Assembly: GCA_004352715.1 (NCBI GenBank)
Contig: SCFE01000023.1
Coordinates: 2,428,079-2,492,078, forward strand
Direction of reading: 5' to 3'
DNA: 64,000 nt
Source: Hofstenia miamia
Lineage: Eukaryota > Xenacoelomorpha > Acoela
The position numbers were made by a program, and so were the translations under genes. How positions within the stretch are numbered: position 1 is the first letter of the stretch; each line of letters opens with the position of its first letter. Under the pieces are notes generated by a model. That model was not told the origin of the DNA and ran no database searches. It saw only the letters and a program-made list of their open reading frames with translations. Positions 24,086-35,217 of this stretch are shown here, one piece after another.

Positions 24086-24961
24086 CTAAAAGGGTCGTTT
24101 TAGATACCTCAATGGTACTTGAAGAGCAATGTCAAAAAATTTCTTCATCAGCGGAATAATAAATGTTCTTGTGAGAATTCGCATAAAGTGGTATGTCGCT
24201 GGTGTAGTTAACAACGTTTTTTCAATTGCCAGATGCACACTTTCTGTAACACATAGCTTCCTTAGACTCAATGTCGCATCTGTAATTTCTGTTTTGTAGT
24301 ATACAGCAGGGGTGGTGGTAGAATTGGAAATTAGTGAAAAATCATCCAATGATTGTAAAAGTTTGAGACGAAGGCTAACTCCCGGTATCAATAATTTTTC
24401 ATTTTGAAAAAAATCCACAGCTACAGATCCATAGAGGTTTAAAACTTTGCTTTTCTGTGTTAGAGCCAAAAGCTGAAATTGCCCATATTGGCTATTACAC
24501 CTATCTATAGATTGATCAGGACGTTTTTCAAAATAATATCCACTTGGTGTTAAAATTGAATTTTCTTGTGCTGCACTCTTTAATAGTTCTGTTGTCATCA
24601 TTACAGTATGTGGCCAAACTGCATCACCTGTTTGTATTAAAACTCCATTAGCATAAAGATTATAATCACTAAATAATGAATGTAGGGGGTTGTTTACTAG
24701 ACAAACATGATCCCGTTCAGTAGCATCAGTAACATCCCAAATAAGATCACTCCCGTCATTGCGTAAAATTTTGACTGATATAGCCAAGTGTATACTTTGC
24801 AAATCAATGTATTCATTTTGTTCTGAACCAAAATTAAATTCAATCATTGGACCATTAAACCCTGATATTGGGAAATATTTTTGTGTGCTACCACCATTGA
24901 AGTTTACCAAAACTTTATCTCGTTCAAAAATGTCCAAACACGAATGTGTGAAGGTACTCAT
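24086..24961 (-). CDS. Capsid-like protein of Polinton/adintovirus type (F54H12.2-like), probably C-terminally truncated
   Basis: The frame opens at 24,991, but the second Met (24,961) gives an N-terminus MSTFTHSCLDIF that fits the family better. The sequence resembles a protein family annotated in animals as F54H12.2-like, found beside rve integrases in virus-derived elements. Recognisable features are an N-terminal IEFNFGSEQNEYIDL block, LHSLFSDYNLYANGVLI at residues ~105-120 of the long frame, and an SGYYFEKRP block. From 24,961 it has 291 residues; family members I know of are longer, and the C-terminus stops soon after an RILTRTFIIP block, so the last part is missing. Double jelly-roll folding is inferred from family. 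An integrase fragment lies just upstream on the same strand. Confidence 0.65.
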   Translation of the reverse strand: MSTFTHSCLDIFERDKVLVNFNGGSTQKYFPISGFNGPMIEFNFGSEQNEYIDLQSIHLAISVKILRNDGSDLIWDVTDATERDHVCLVNNPLHSLFSDYNLYANGVLIQTGDAVWPHTVMMTTELLKSAAQENSILTPSGYYFEKRPDQSIDRCNSQYGQFQLLALTQKSKVLNLYGSVAVDFFQNEKLLIPGVSLRLKLLQSLDDFSLISNSTTTPAVYYKTEITDATLSLRKLCVTESVHLAIEKTLLTTPATYHFMRILTRTFIIPLMKKFFDIALQVPLRYLKRPF

Positions 24962-25004
24962 GACTGTACTTGAACTAATAACAATTCCCAATGACCATGT
25001 GTAT

Positions 25005-25256
25005 TTATACTAAGTTTTTAAAGATATCAGTTTGTTTTATTCTAGGCATTTTTTGTTTCAAACTATCACGTTTACGCCTACCTTGTGCATTGACCAAAAA
25101 TTTTTTAACACCACGCTGTGTTTTGATAGTTTTGGTTATTCTATCAGATGTAGATATTCCATTACCATTTTGACTAATTTCTTTACGTTGTTTCTTGGAT
25201 TGCTTGTTTAAAGGCTGTACACGGAATTTTTTTAGATAAAATATCATAACAAACAA
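25005..25256 (-). CDS. Small basic ORF overlapping the integrase fragment
   Basis: Up to 83 codons between integrase and capsid-like frames. Very Lys/Arg/Gln-rich, with SKKQRKE and QGRRKRDSLKQK patches. It may be a separate core-like basic protein, or the frameshifted continuation of the integrase. The first ~20 residues overlap the integrase in another frame, so its true start is unknown. Confidence 0.35.
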   Translation of the reverse strand: MFVMIFYLKKFRVQPLNKQSKKQRKEISQNGNGISTSDRITKTIKTQRGVKKFLVNAQGRRKRDSLKQKMPRIKQTDIFKNLV

Positions 25257-25620
25257 GTAAGTATTTTATTCCTCTATTGTAAAAAGCTAGAGATTCCACC
25301 ACCACTAAGTCCATAGTCCAAATTTCATCAATTCCAAATGCAATAACACGTTGACAGGGAAATTTCCTCACAGCTCTCTTGTGTGTTGTATATACATCAC
25401 TTGTTGCGAGAAAGTTTTTCACATTTTGCTTTGTAATTTTCGGAAATTTCAATTTAGCTTTATGATATAGTTCATTAATTCCACCAAAACTTGCTGTCGA
25501 TTTTAACGAAGTGTACAGTTGATGCAAGTGCTTATCCATATTCCAAACTAGTTCCATAATAGCAGTTGCTTCGTATTTATATTTTTGCACACGTTTTTGT
25601 TTTTAATCAAGTGATCGGGG
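25183..25620 (-). pseudogene. rve integrase, N-terminal half (Polinton/F54H12.3-like)
   Basis: A 135-residue frame with the typical order for Polinton-type integrases: LYTSLKSTASFGGINELY, a NFLATSDVYTTHKRAVRKF zinc-arm-like block, then IWTMDLVVVESLA with the first catalytic Asp (about residue 94) and YLLVCYDILSKK. The frame ends shortly after, so the second Asp and the Glu of the DDE triad are absent. Either a frameshift near 25,250 or a truncation is responsible. On the 5' side the frame appears to continue from the ORF ending at 25,548 through an A-run indel near 25,605. Function when intact: insertion of the element into host DNA with 6-bp duplication. Confidence 0.7.
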
Positions 25621-25787
25621 ATTATTTCAATATCTTTTAAAATATCACACACAAGTTTTGACAATCTTTTATTAGGTGTTTGTACATAATCCTTAAATTC
25701 GTTATATGACATTGAACCAGTGCCAGTGTAAATCTTATCACCATGTAAAAAAACACCTGTATTTGGATCATTTAAAAATTCTTTCAA
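25548..25787 (-). pseudogene. ORF fragment upstream of the integrase, cut by the contig end
   Basis: 79 residues beginning at the contig edge (25,792), with GVFLHGDKIYTGTGSMSYN and KLVCDILKDIEIIPDHLIK. The end overlaps the integrase start in another frame at an A-rich run, so it may be the integrase N-terminus or the C-terminus of a neighbouring viral gene. No family is recognised. Confidence 0.35.
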
Positions 25788-25792
25788 TGCAT

Positions 25793-26792
25793 NNNNNNNN
25801 NNNNNNNNNNNNNNNNNNNNNNNNNNNNNNNNNNNNNNNNNNNNNNNNNNNNNNNNNNNNNNNNNNNNNNNNNNNNNNNNNNNNNNNNNNNNNNNNNNNN
25901 NNNNNNNNNNNNNNNNNNNNNNNNNNNNNNNNNNNNNNNNNNNNNNNNNNNNNNNNNNNNNNNNNNNNNNNNNNNNNNNNNNNNNNNNNNNNNNNNNNNN
26001 NNNNNNNNNNNNNNNNNNNNNNNNNNNNNNNNNNNNNNNNNNNNNNNNNNNNNNNNNNNNNNNNNNNNNNNNNNNNNNNNNNNNNNNNNNNNNNNNNNNN
26101 NNNNNNNNNNNNNNNNNNNNNNNNNNNNNNNNNNNNNNNNNNNNNNNNNNNNNNNNNNNNNNNNNNNNNNNNNNNNNNNNNNNNNNNNNNNNNNNNNNNN
26201 NNNNNNNNNNNNNNNNNNNNNNNNNNNNNNNNNNNNNNNNNNNNNNNNNNNNNNNNNNNNNNNNNNNNNNNNNNNNNNNNNNNNNNNNNNNNNNNNNNNN
26301 NNNNNNNNNNNNNNNNNNNNNNNNNNNNNNNNNNNNNNNNNNNNNNNNNNNNNNNNNNNNNNNNNNNNNNNNNNNNNNNNNNNNNNNNNNNNNNNNNNNN
26401 NNNNNNNNNNNNNNNNNNNNNNNNNNNNNNNNNNNNNNNNNNNNNNNNNNNNNNNNNNNNNNNNNNNNNNNNNNNNNNNNNNNNNNNNNNNNNNNNNNNN
26501 NNNNNNNNNNNNNNNNNNNNNNNNNNNNNNNNNNNNNNNNNNNNNNNNNNNNNNNNNNNNNNNNNNNNNNNNNNNNNNNNNNNNNNNNNNNNNNNNNNNN
26601 NNNNNNNNNNNNNNNNNNNNNNNNNNNNNNNNNNNNNNNNNNNNNNNNNNNNNNNNNNNNNNNNNNNNNNNNNNNNNNNNNNNNNNNNNNNNNNNNNNNN
26701 NNNNNNNNNNNNNNNNNNNNNNNNNNNNNNNNNNNNNNNNNNNNNNNNNNNNNNNNNNNNNNNNNNNNNNNNNNNNNNNNNNNNNNNNNNNN
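25793..26792. other. Assembly gap, exactly 1,000 N
   Basis: Fixed-size placeholder, so the real distance is unknown. The missing Polinton genes would lie here or in the following gaps. Confidence 0.95.
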
Positions 26793-28249
26793 GTGGTTAG
26801 ACGTGCGATTTTATCAAAATGTGACAAATCACGCGTGATCAATCACCTAGTCTAACCGTGGCCTTATCGTTGAATATTCAGTTATCATCGGCATATTGAA
26901 TTAAAATACATTCGGTTATCATATGCATGCCGTTTACATATATACTGAAATAAGAGGACTTAAAATTGTGTCCTGAGGGACGCCATTGTTAAAAGGCAGC
27001 TAATCAGAAAATACATCATTTCCTTTAAGTCTGATTTATGTTTCAAATAGCTCGTTATCAAATTTCTGTCAGTATTAGAAAATCCCATACTGGATTATTT
27101 TTTTATTAATATGCTATGATTAATAGAGTCGAAAGCTTTAGAAAGTGGGTCTGATGTTAATTTTAGTTTCTTTGATTGGCTTAATTACTTCATAACTTCT
27201 TTAAAGCCAAAACCAAATTACTATAGTAATAAACTAAGAGTATTTAAAAATGAAATTAAAAAGCAAATCTAAATTATAGATGTTTCCTTTCCTTTCCATA
27301 TTATAATAAGTTATCATATAGTCATTGCTATGTGTGTAGTACGCGTGCCTGCACATCACTAGTAAGTGCACACCAATGTTCAANNNNNNNNNNNNNNNNN
27401 NNNNNNNNNNNNNNNNNNNNNNNNNNNNNNNNNNNNNNCATCACTAGTAAGTGCACACCAATGTTCAAGAAACAGTTAAACATCAATGAACTCAGCCTTT
27501 CCATTGCAATTAAAATGAACAGTAATATATTTTGCATTTAGAAAAATGGAAGTTTATGATAAACTCACATTTTAGTCACTTAGGCCGTATGTGTGTAAAT
27601 TTTTTGAATAATTTTATAATTCAAAGAGCATTTACTGACTAATAATTGCATCTTCGATTGCTCTTGTTCCTCATAACTAAAAATATCCTATCCCGTTTCC
27701 TCTTGTATCAAGACAAGAATTCGAAGACTATTACTTGCAATAAATATTCACATTATCCGAACAGAGACCATCATGATTTTGTCAGTTCTCTATCTCCGAA
27801 ATTAAATGCCACTTGCTCATTACAAAGTTAAGGCTATGGAATTTAGTCATTGAAAACATCAGAGTGAGAACAAGTGTCATCAAACTCTCAATATTTTTTT
27901 GAAATATAGAACAAATGTGCTTTTGTAATATTTTGGATTTTTTCAATGAAATATGAATTTCTCAAATACCTAAGAAGGAAGTCAATGTTGTGGTATGGGA
28001 AAATAATGTTAATTATTTTGAATAGAAACAATTGGCAATATTTTTTGCTAAATAGCATAAGAAATGCAAATTTATTGCATTAAATTTTAACAAAATGCGA
28101 TATAAAAAATTTCATAAATTCAATGAAAATAATGTTTTGAATATGTATTCTTCATTTTTATTCAAGGTTGGTGTTAAATATATTAGTAGTATAATTTGGG
28201 CAGAACGAGGTGTCACTTTTTTCTGATTGGTCGAGAGGTGGGCAGAAGG
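26793..28249. repeat. Reversed copy of 250-1,450 (likely alternative haplotype contig)
   Basis: Apart from its 3' end, this contig is the reverse complement of about 250-1,450 with few differences: the decayed LINE RT (minus, 26,855-27,155, with SKAFDSINHSI and a degenerate YADD), the truncated MITE and the flank. It contains a 55-N gap at 27,384-27,438 flanked on both sides by the same ~30-bp sequence, a false duplication. From about 28,090 it diverges and ends in a Polinton tip. Confidence 0.85.
28185..28249 (+). mobile_element. Terminus of another Polinton-type element
   Basis: Starts AGTAGTATA like the 19,737 tip, then after a different stretch runs into CACTTTTTTCTGATTGGTC GAGAGGTGGG as in the main element. 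The contig ends 65 bp inside. The preceding six bases are TATATT. In the matching place of the first copy (near 160-170) the corresponding AATATA is present without a tip, which fits an empty site. Confidence 0.6.
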
Positions 28250-29249
28250 NNNNNNNNNNNNNNNNNNNNNNNNNNNNNNNNNNNNNNNNNNNNNNNNNNN
28301 NNNNNNNNNNNNNNNNNNNNNNNNNNNNNNNNNNNNNNNNNNNNNNNNNNNNNNNNNNNNNNNNNNNNNNNNNNNNNNNNNNNNNNNNNNNNNNNNNNNN
28401 NNNNNNNNNNNNNNNNNNNNNNNNNNNNNNNNNNNNNNNNNNNNNNNNNNNNNNNNNNNNNNNNNNNNNNNNNNNNNNNNNNNNNNNNNNNNNNNNNNNN
28501 NNNNNNNNNNNNNNNNNNNNNNNNNNNNNNNNNNNNNNNNNNNNNNNNNNNNNNNNNNNNNNNNNNNNNNNNNNNNNNNNNNNNNNNNNNNNNNNNNNNN
28601 NNNNNNNNNNNNNNNNNNNNNNNNNNNNNNNNNNNNNNNNNNNNNNNNNNNNNNNNNNNNNNNNNNNNNNNNNNNNNNNNNNNNNNNNNNNNNNNNNNNN
28701 NNNNNNNNNNNNNNNNNNNNNNNNNNNNNNNNNNNNNNNNNNNNNNNNNNNNNNNNNNNNNNNNNNNNNNNNNNNNNNNNNNNNNNNNNNNNNNNNNNNN
28801 NNNNNNNNNNNNNNNNNNNNNNNNNNNNNNNNNNNNNNNNNNNNNNNNNNNNNNNNNNNNNNNNNNNNNNNNNNNNNNNNNNNNNNNNNNNNNNNNNNNN
28901 NNNNNNNNNNNNNNNNNNNNNNNNNNNNNNNNNNNNNNNNNNNNNNNNNNNNNNNNNNNNNNNNNNNNNNNNNNNNNNNNNNNNNNNNNNNNNNNNNNNN
29001 NNNNNNNNNNNNNNNNNNNNNNNNNNNNNNNNNNNNNNNNNNNNNNNNNNNNNNNNNNNNNNNNNNNNNNNNNNNNNNNNNNNNNNNNNNNNNNNNNNNN
29101 NNNNNNNNNNNNNNNNNNNNNNNNNNNNNNNNNNNNNNNNNNNNNNNNNNNNNNNNNNNNNNNNNNNNNNNNNNNNNNNNNNNNNNNNNNNNNNNNNNNN
29201 NNNNNNNNNNNNNNNNNNNNNNNNNNNNNNNNNNNNNNNNNNNNNNNNN
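28250..29249. other. Assembly gap, exactly 1,000 N
   Basis: Fixed-size placeholder. Confidence 0.95.
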
Positions 29250-31066
29250 TACATCTGTTGTTAGATTTTTGCCTCATGTTCTCACCACCGCTGAAACTAT
29301 TTTAGAAGAACTTCTAATTCATTTGCTTAAATTTTCGCAGTTTCTATTATTTTATTCATTTACCCAGATATTCTTGTTGTAAACTGTTTAAAATTTGTCT
29401 GAAATATTTTCAGTGTTTTATATTTCTAAATTTTCTGTAAAAATATATATTCTTGTATGTTACTTTAAGAATCCCTTATTATTTCTTAAAGTTTCCTTAA
29501 GAATCTTTGAAATGTTTTTATGTTTCCGTAAGAATCTTTGAAATTCTTTAAAGTTTCCGTAAGAATCTTTGAAATTCTTTAAAGTTTCCGTAAGAATCTT
29601 TGAAATTCTTTAAAGTTACTCTGAAAATCCTTAAAATTCTTGCCAAGTTTTGATCAAAGATTCTTAAATTATCCTTTAAAGCAAATCAAGTTTTAAAAAC
29701 CCATCTAATACTTTAATTAAGGATAATGATTGTTTAAAGAACTTTACAGTATAAACAAGAACATTTTTGGAACTTTAAATATTTTGTTATCAGTTCTATG
29801 GGTTTGTTGTATGTATGCACTAAATAGTCTGACATGCATAGTCAAATGTTACTACGTCCTGTGCCTTAATATTTTTAATTATTATCAATAACCAAATAAT
29901 AGAAGTTTGCTTCTTGTCACTGGATATAATAATAACATTATTATTATTATTATTGTTTTTAATAATATAATAAAATATAACATAATGTGGAAATTAATAT
30001 AATATTAAAGATCTAATATAATATGATATAATTATAATTACGAAATATATATATATATATATATGCCTACATAATTGTATCCTAAGAATATACCAAATTA
30101 ATATATACTTGTCTAGCTTAACATATATTAAAATACAGTTGCGTATATTTTGTCAACTAATCAAAATCTCAGATTGCAAAAACACTTGCTATGTATATAA
30201 AGAAGGTTTTATTTATCAAGAAATTTTTCTTGTTTTAGAAAGTTAATTGAATTAAGACATATTTGTTATTTATCACATATTTATGAACATTAGTTTTGCA
30301 GTTGTTAATATTATCTACTAAATTCGGAAAATCAAAATTTCATGCTCCATCACAATCAATTGATAGAAGTTACAAACCACTTATATCACAAATATCTATT
30401 AATTATAACATTAGAGTGAAAAGAGCCTTATTTGTTGTAAATCATAGTGTGCAACTAACAATATAATTTTTTAATTGCTATTGTGAATAATTTAAATTGA
30501 ATTTTCTTAAGTTTACTAATAGCTTTTCTGTAGTAATTGCTTAGCGCGGGCTCCAAAAAGTGCAGGGTCTATGGCATTTGCCCCCTCCTTAAAGCCGGTA
30601 CTGATACAAATTCTACTATAATGATTGTACAATATTTGTACTTGAAATCTCTAAGTGAATTTATCCCTAGCTTGGTAGATTTATTGTATAGTTGCTTTGT
30701 TTTATATGCATCTGCATGTATATTTGCATATTCTATGGCGCTAATCAGATAAATTACCAGTTTTTAATTGTAAAATATTTATCTTAATTAATACACAATG
30801 AGAAGCTAAGCAAGCATTGCGAGTGGCGATCGATGGCTGCGTGCTAGGGGAAACATGAATGGATTCCAGCCTCGAGAATCACATGCAATTAAGTTAGGGT
30901 TACGTGTAGGAATGTTTTTTTATCATTCGCTTAGCTCTCTATCAATTGTTTTGTGTGACATGTAGTAATATAACAAACTCTTGAAAGGCGAGATGCCACC
31001 GTAGGATCGATTATTATATTTTCTAGTAACCATGTTTTAGATCTAAATTGATGACTATAAGAGACC
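29250..31066. repeat. Reversed copy of 15,987-17,858 (likely alternative haplotype contig)
   Basis: Reverse complement of 15,987-17,858 with scattered single-base differences and a 31-bp minisatellite two units shorter. A 71-codon open frame (30,537-30,752) matches its counterpart at 16,301-16,516 exactly, which points to allelism or a very recent duplication rather than protein coding. Confidence 0.85.
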
Positions 31067-32066
31067 NNNNNNNNNNNNNNNNNNNNNNNNNNNNNNNNNN
31101 NNNNNNNNNNNNNNNNNNNNNNNNNNNNNNNNNNNNNNNNNNNNNNNNNNNNNNNNNNNNNNNNNNNNNNNNNNNNNNNNNNNNNNNNNNNNNNNNNNNN
31201 NNNNNNNNNNNNNNNNNNNNNNNNNNNNNNNNNNNNNNNNNNNNNNNNNNNNNNNNNNNNNNNNNNNNNNNNNNNNNNNNNNNNNNNNNNNNNNNNNNNN
31301 NNNNNNNNNNNNNNNNNNNNNNNNNNNNNNNNNNNNNNNNNNNNNNNNNNNNNNNNNNNNNNNNNNNNNNNNNNNNNNNNNNNNNNNNNNNNNNNNNNNN
31401 NNNNNNNNNNNNNNNNNNNNNNNNNNNNNNNNNNNNNNNNNNNNNNNNNNNNNNNNNNNNNNNNNNNNNNNNNNNNNNNNNNNNNNNNNNNNNNNNNNNN
31501 NNNNNNNNNNNNNNNNNNNNNNNNNNNNNNNNNNNNNNNNNNNNNNNNNNNNNNNNNNNNNNNNNNNNNNNNNNNNNNNNNNNNNNNNNNNNNNNNNNNN
31601 NNNNNNNNNNNNNNNNNNNNNNNNNNNNNNNNNNNNNNNNNNNNNNNNNNNNNNNNNNNNNNNNNNNNNNNNNNNNNNNNNNNNNNNNNNNNNNNNNNNN
31701 NNNNNNNNNNNNNNNNNNNNNNNNNNNNNNNNNNNNNNNNNNNNNNNNNNNNNNNNNNNNNNNNNNNNNNNNNNNNNNNNNNNNNNNNNNNNNNNNNNNN
31801 NNNNNNNNNNNNNNNNNNNNNNNNNNNNNNNNNNNNNNNNNNNNNNNNNNNNNNNNNNNNNNNNNNNNNNNNNNNNNNNNNNNNNNNNNNNNNNNNNNNN
31901 NNNNNNNNNNNNNNNNNNNNNNNNNNNNNNNNNNNNNNNNNNNNNNNNNNNNNNNNNNNNNNNNNNNNNNNNNNNNNNNNNNNNNNNNNNNNNNNNNNNN
32001 NNNNNNNNNNNNNNNNNNNNNNNNNNNNNNNNNNNNNNNNNNNNNNNNNNNNNNNNNNNNNNNNNN
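31067..32066. other. Assembly gap, exactly 1,000 N
   Basis: Fixed-size placeholder. Confidence 0.95.
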
Positions 32067-33620
32067 TAAGTGCACCCTTATATTAATTGAAACCTCAATA
32101 AGAATTTTTACAATAGTTTATACAAATTGTTTATTATTGTTTTCTATTATTTTTAGTATTTTGTCACAATAGAGTGTATGGGCAAAGATAGACATAATTT
32201 AATAGAACTCACTTGGGATTCGCTATGACATTATTCTCTTCACTAATCAATTAAATGTCTATTTTCACATTAAGGAAATTCATTTTTCACAACATTGCTT
32301 GAAATTGAGAGGTTTTAAGTTCTGCAAACATAATGATTAAAAAATAAATTCATTAAATCCCCATAAATTAAGTGCAGTATTGTATTTTATTTTTGTAAAT
32401 TGTACTGTTTTTTGACAATATTTTGACCGCTCATCAGTGTTATTCATTTTAATTAACCATTTAGCTGGCCATTATTTTCTTAAAATTTTTTTAGAGTTCT
32501 TAAGAATTTCTTTAATATTATAATTCCATTTCGTTTAAAGCCCAGATTAACCCAGGATAGAAAAAAATTAATACATTTTGTTGAAGCTCTACTATGCACC
32601 TCATGGCAAATGTATATATGACATATCAAAAGAACAGTTAAGAATTTAATGATAGCGTCTACATATGTAGATGTTGGTGCAAATTGGGAACAAAAATGCT
32701 TAGATTACATTTTTGTTGTTCAGCAGTATTTAAGCAATTACTTATGAAATATTTGGAACCACTGATAAATATGGTGTGCTTTGAACATTTGACACATTGC
32801 ATTCAACCACATTTCTCGCAAACAACACATTATTTTAGTGGTAAAGCAACAGGGTGATGTTAAACATTATTATTTCCGATAGGGGCCTAGCACCCTTATA
32901 CTTGGTCTAGGTTTGTCAGTGTAGTAGTTGATGATGGTGCTGTAGAGGAGAGAGGGGCTAGTTGATAAAATTTTTGTATTAATTGGTTTTTCAACCAAGC
33001 ACTGCAAGCAATGTACACAATTTTTGGTGCTAACGATCTTACATCTTTTAGATATAAATTATGACTTTAATATATTTAAGAAGTTTTAGAAACTTTTGAT
33101 AAATTGAGCGAAATGTAGCGATGTGCACATTGTAACACCATGCCCAAATTGATACATAACATGGGACAAATTGATACATTAGTTTGTCTACAATAAAAAG
33201 GCATTAACTATCGCTTAGTTGCATTGTATTAATAATATCGCCTTATAACAATACGTTATTGAATATCTTAAGGAGTTTACTGTAGAACTTTGTTAACAAG
33301 AAAAAACAAAGGCATATTTATGCAAACAATTTTTATGCACAATCCCAAACTTCATCACAGTTGTGACAAATGTAGATTGAAGGCTCATTAATAGTTAATA
33401 CAGTTTATGTGTGCCCAGTATCCACATGAAAATTTTGTCATTCATCCGATCAATACAGGCTTGAGTCCCATTGTTAAAAAAATGATCGCGAAAATGCAAG
33501 CGTGCAATTACAAACAGTGGAGGCACAAAATTGCCTAACGCATTTATTTTAAAGCAAATAGTTTTCCTGTTTCATGTGAAGTAATTCCACCAATCTGTTT
33601 TAGTCCTTTTGCAGCAATTA
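32067..33620. other. Contig without recognised features
   Basis: AT-rich sequence between two 1,000-N gaps. No repeat of other parts of the window and no coding signal seen, so its position inside the Polinton is unverified. Confidence 0.5.
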
Positions 33621-34620
33621 NNNNNNNNNNNNNNNNNNNNNNNNNNNNNNNNNNNNNNNNNNNNNNNNNNNNNNNNNNNNNNNNNNNNNNNNNNNNNNNN
33701 NNNNNNNNNNNNNNNNNNNNNNNNNNNNNNNNNNNNNNNNNNNNNNNNNNNNNNNNNNNNNNNNNNNNNNNNNNNNNNNNNNNNNNNNNNNNNNNNNNNN
33801 NNNNNNNNNNNNNNNNNNNNNNNNNNNNNNNNNNNNNNNNNNNNNNNNNNNNNNNNNNNNNNNNNNNNNNNNNNNNNNNNNNNNNNNNNNNNNNNNNNNN
33901 NNNNNNNNNNNNNNNNNNNNNNNNNNNNNNNNNNNNNNNNNNNNNNNNNNNNNNNNNNNNNNNNNNNNNNNNNNNNNNNNNNNNNNNNNNNNNNNNNNNN
34001 NNNNNNNNNNNNNNNNNNNNNNNNNNNNNNNNNNNNNNNNNNNNNNNNNNNNNNNNNNNNNNNNNNNNNNNNNNNNNNNNNNNNNNNNNNNNNNNNNNNN
34101 NNNNNNNNNNNNNNNNNNNNNNNNNNNNNNNNNNNNNNNNNNNNNNNNNNNNNNNNNNNNNNNNNNNNNNNNNNNNNNNNNNNNNNNNNNNNNNNNNNNN
34201 NNNNNNNNNNNNNNNNNNNNNNNNNNNNNNNNNNNNNNNNNNNNNNNNNNNNNNNNNNNNNNNNNNNNNNNNNNNNNNNNNNNNNNNNNNNNNNNNNNNN
34301 NNNNNNNNNNNNNNNNNNNNNNNNNNNNNNNNNNNNNNNNNNNNNNNNNNNNNNNNNNNNNNNNNNNNNNNNNNNNNNNNNNNNNNNNNNNNNNNNNNNN
34401 NNNNNNNNNNNNNNNNNNNNNNNNNNNNNNNNNNNNNNNNNNNNNNNNNNNNNNNNNNNNNNNNNNNNNNNNNNNNNNNNNNNNNNNNNNNNNNNNNNNN
34501 NNNNNNNNNNNNNNNNNNNNNNNNNNNNNNNNNNNNNNNNNNNNNNNNNNNNNNNNNNNNNNNNNNNNNNNNNNNNNNNNNNNNNNNNNNNNNNNNNNNN
34601 NNNNNNNNNNNNNNNNNNNN
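33621..34620. other. Assembly gap, exactly 1,000 N
   Basis: Fixed-size placeholder. Confidence 0.95.
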
Positions 34621-35211
34621 AAATCATCAAAAATAATTACTGTTCTTAACATAATTTTCAGATATCACATTTTTCTGAGTATTCATTGAAAAATTCAACC
34701 TGATTCATTTGGAGAATTATTTCTAATCTATAGATTTTTACCTATTTACAACGTAGGAACTTACATTTTTTATATTAAAAGCTAATGTTTATGAAATGTA
34801 TTAATTTATCAAACATAAAAACCAGTACATGTAGAAAAAGAGTGAAAGCACAACTATACATTCTCTATTTACTAAACTGTAATACAATAGCAATGGAAGC
34901 TGGTGGTGGAGTTGTACATAACTCGTCAAATAGATTGCCAAGTGAACCAGATACTAATGTTTCAACAGACATAAGAATTTGCGTAGAATAAAAATAATGA
35001 TTTTATCTGATAATTTGGGTGAATATATAGATTGTCTTTTTTAATCAGTCAACACATTATGACGTCAGTAAAACACCATTGGCAATATCCATGGCGTCTT
35101 AGGTCAAAGGCCACCCCTCTCGACCAATCAGAAAAAAGTGTAAAGGCCTACGACCCACTTCTCGACCAATCAGAAAAAAGTGTTACGGGCGTCACTTGAA
35201 TCTATACTACT
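34621..35211 (-). repeat. Right terminal inverted repeat of the Polinton
   Basis: Reverse complement of the left arm, with the gene inside shortened. Promoter elements are preserved: TATA near 35,022-35,029, TGACGTCA at 35,060-35,067, and two inverted-CCAAT units near 35,110 and 35,160. Confidence 0.85.
34865..34972 (-). pseudogene. Shortened copy of the inverted-repeat gene (35 codons)
   Basis: Counterpart of the 173-aa gene in the right repeat. It keeps the start, the first ~26 codons and the last ~8 codons in the same frame and loses 138 codons between. The junction carries a few filler bases and lacks GT/AG ends in the long copy, so it is a deletion, not an intron. The promoter upstream is intact. 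Confidence 0.8.
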
Positions 35212-35217
35212 TATCAC
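35212..35217. repeat. Target site duplication TATCAC, right
   Basis: Identical to the left copy and abutting the right tip. This ties the two tips to one insertion although scaffold gaps lie between them. Confidence 0.8.

Larger units (their letters stand above)
19737..35211. mobile_element. Polinton/Maverick-type virus-like element with both termini
   Basis: The left tip starts AGTAGTATAGATTC and the right tip is its complement. The flanks are an identical 6-bp TATCAC at 19,731-19,736 and 35,212-35,217. Six-bp duplications, AG/CT tips, inverted repeats of hundreds of bp, a size near 15 kb, an rve-type integrase and a capsid protein are hallmarks of Polintons and related adintovirus-like elements. 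Inside are a 173-aa gene in the left repeat, a 149-aa ORF, a capsid-like ORF and an integrase fragment. DNA polymerase B, packaging ATPase and protease are not seen. The interior is cut by 1,000-N scaffold gaps and probably contains misplaced contigs, so the true length is unknown. Confidence 0.8.

Noticed and set aside
25793-34620. Very long reading frames spanning the 1,000-N blocks
   Set aside because: They consist of unknown residues across gaps and have no coding meaning.
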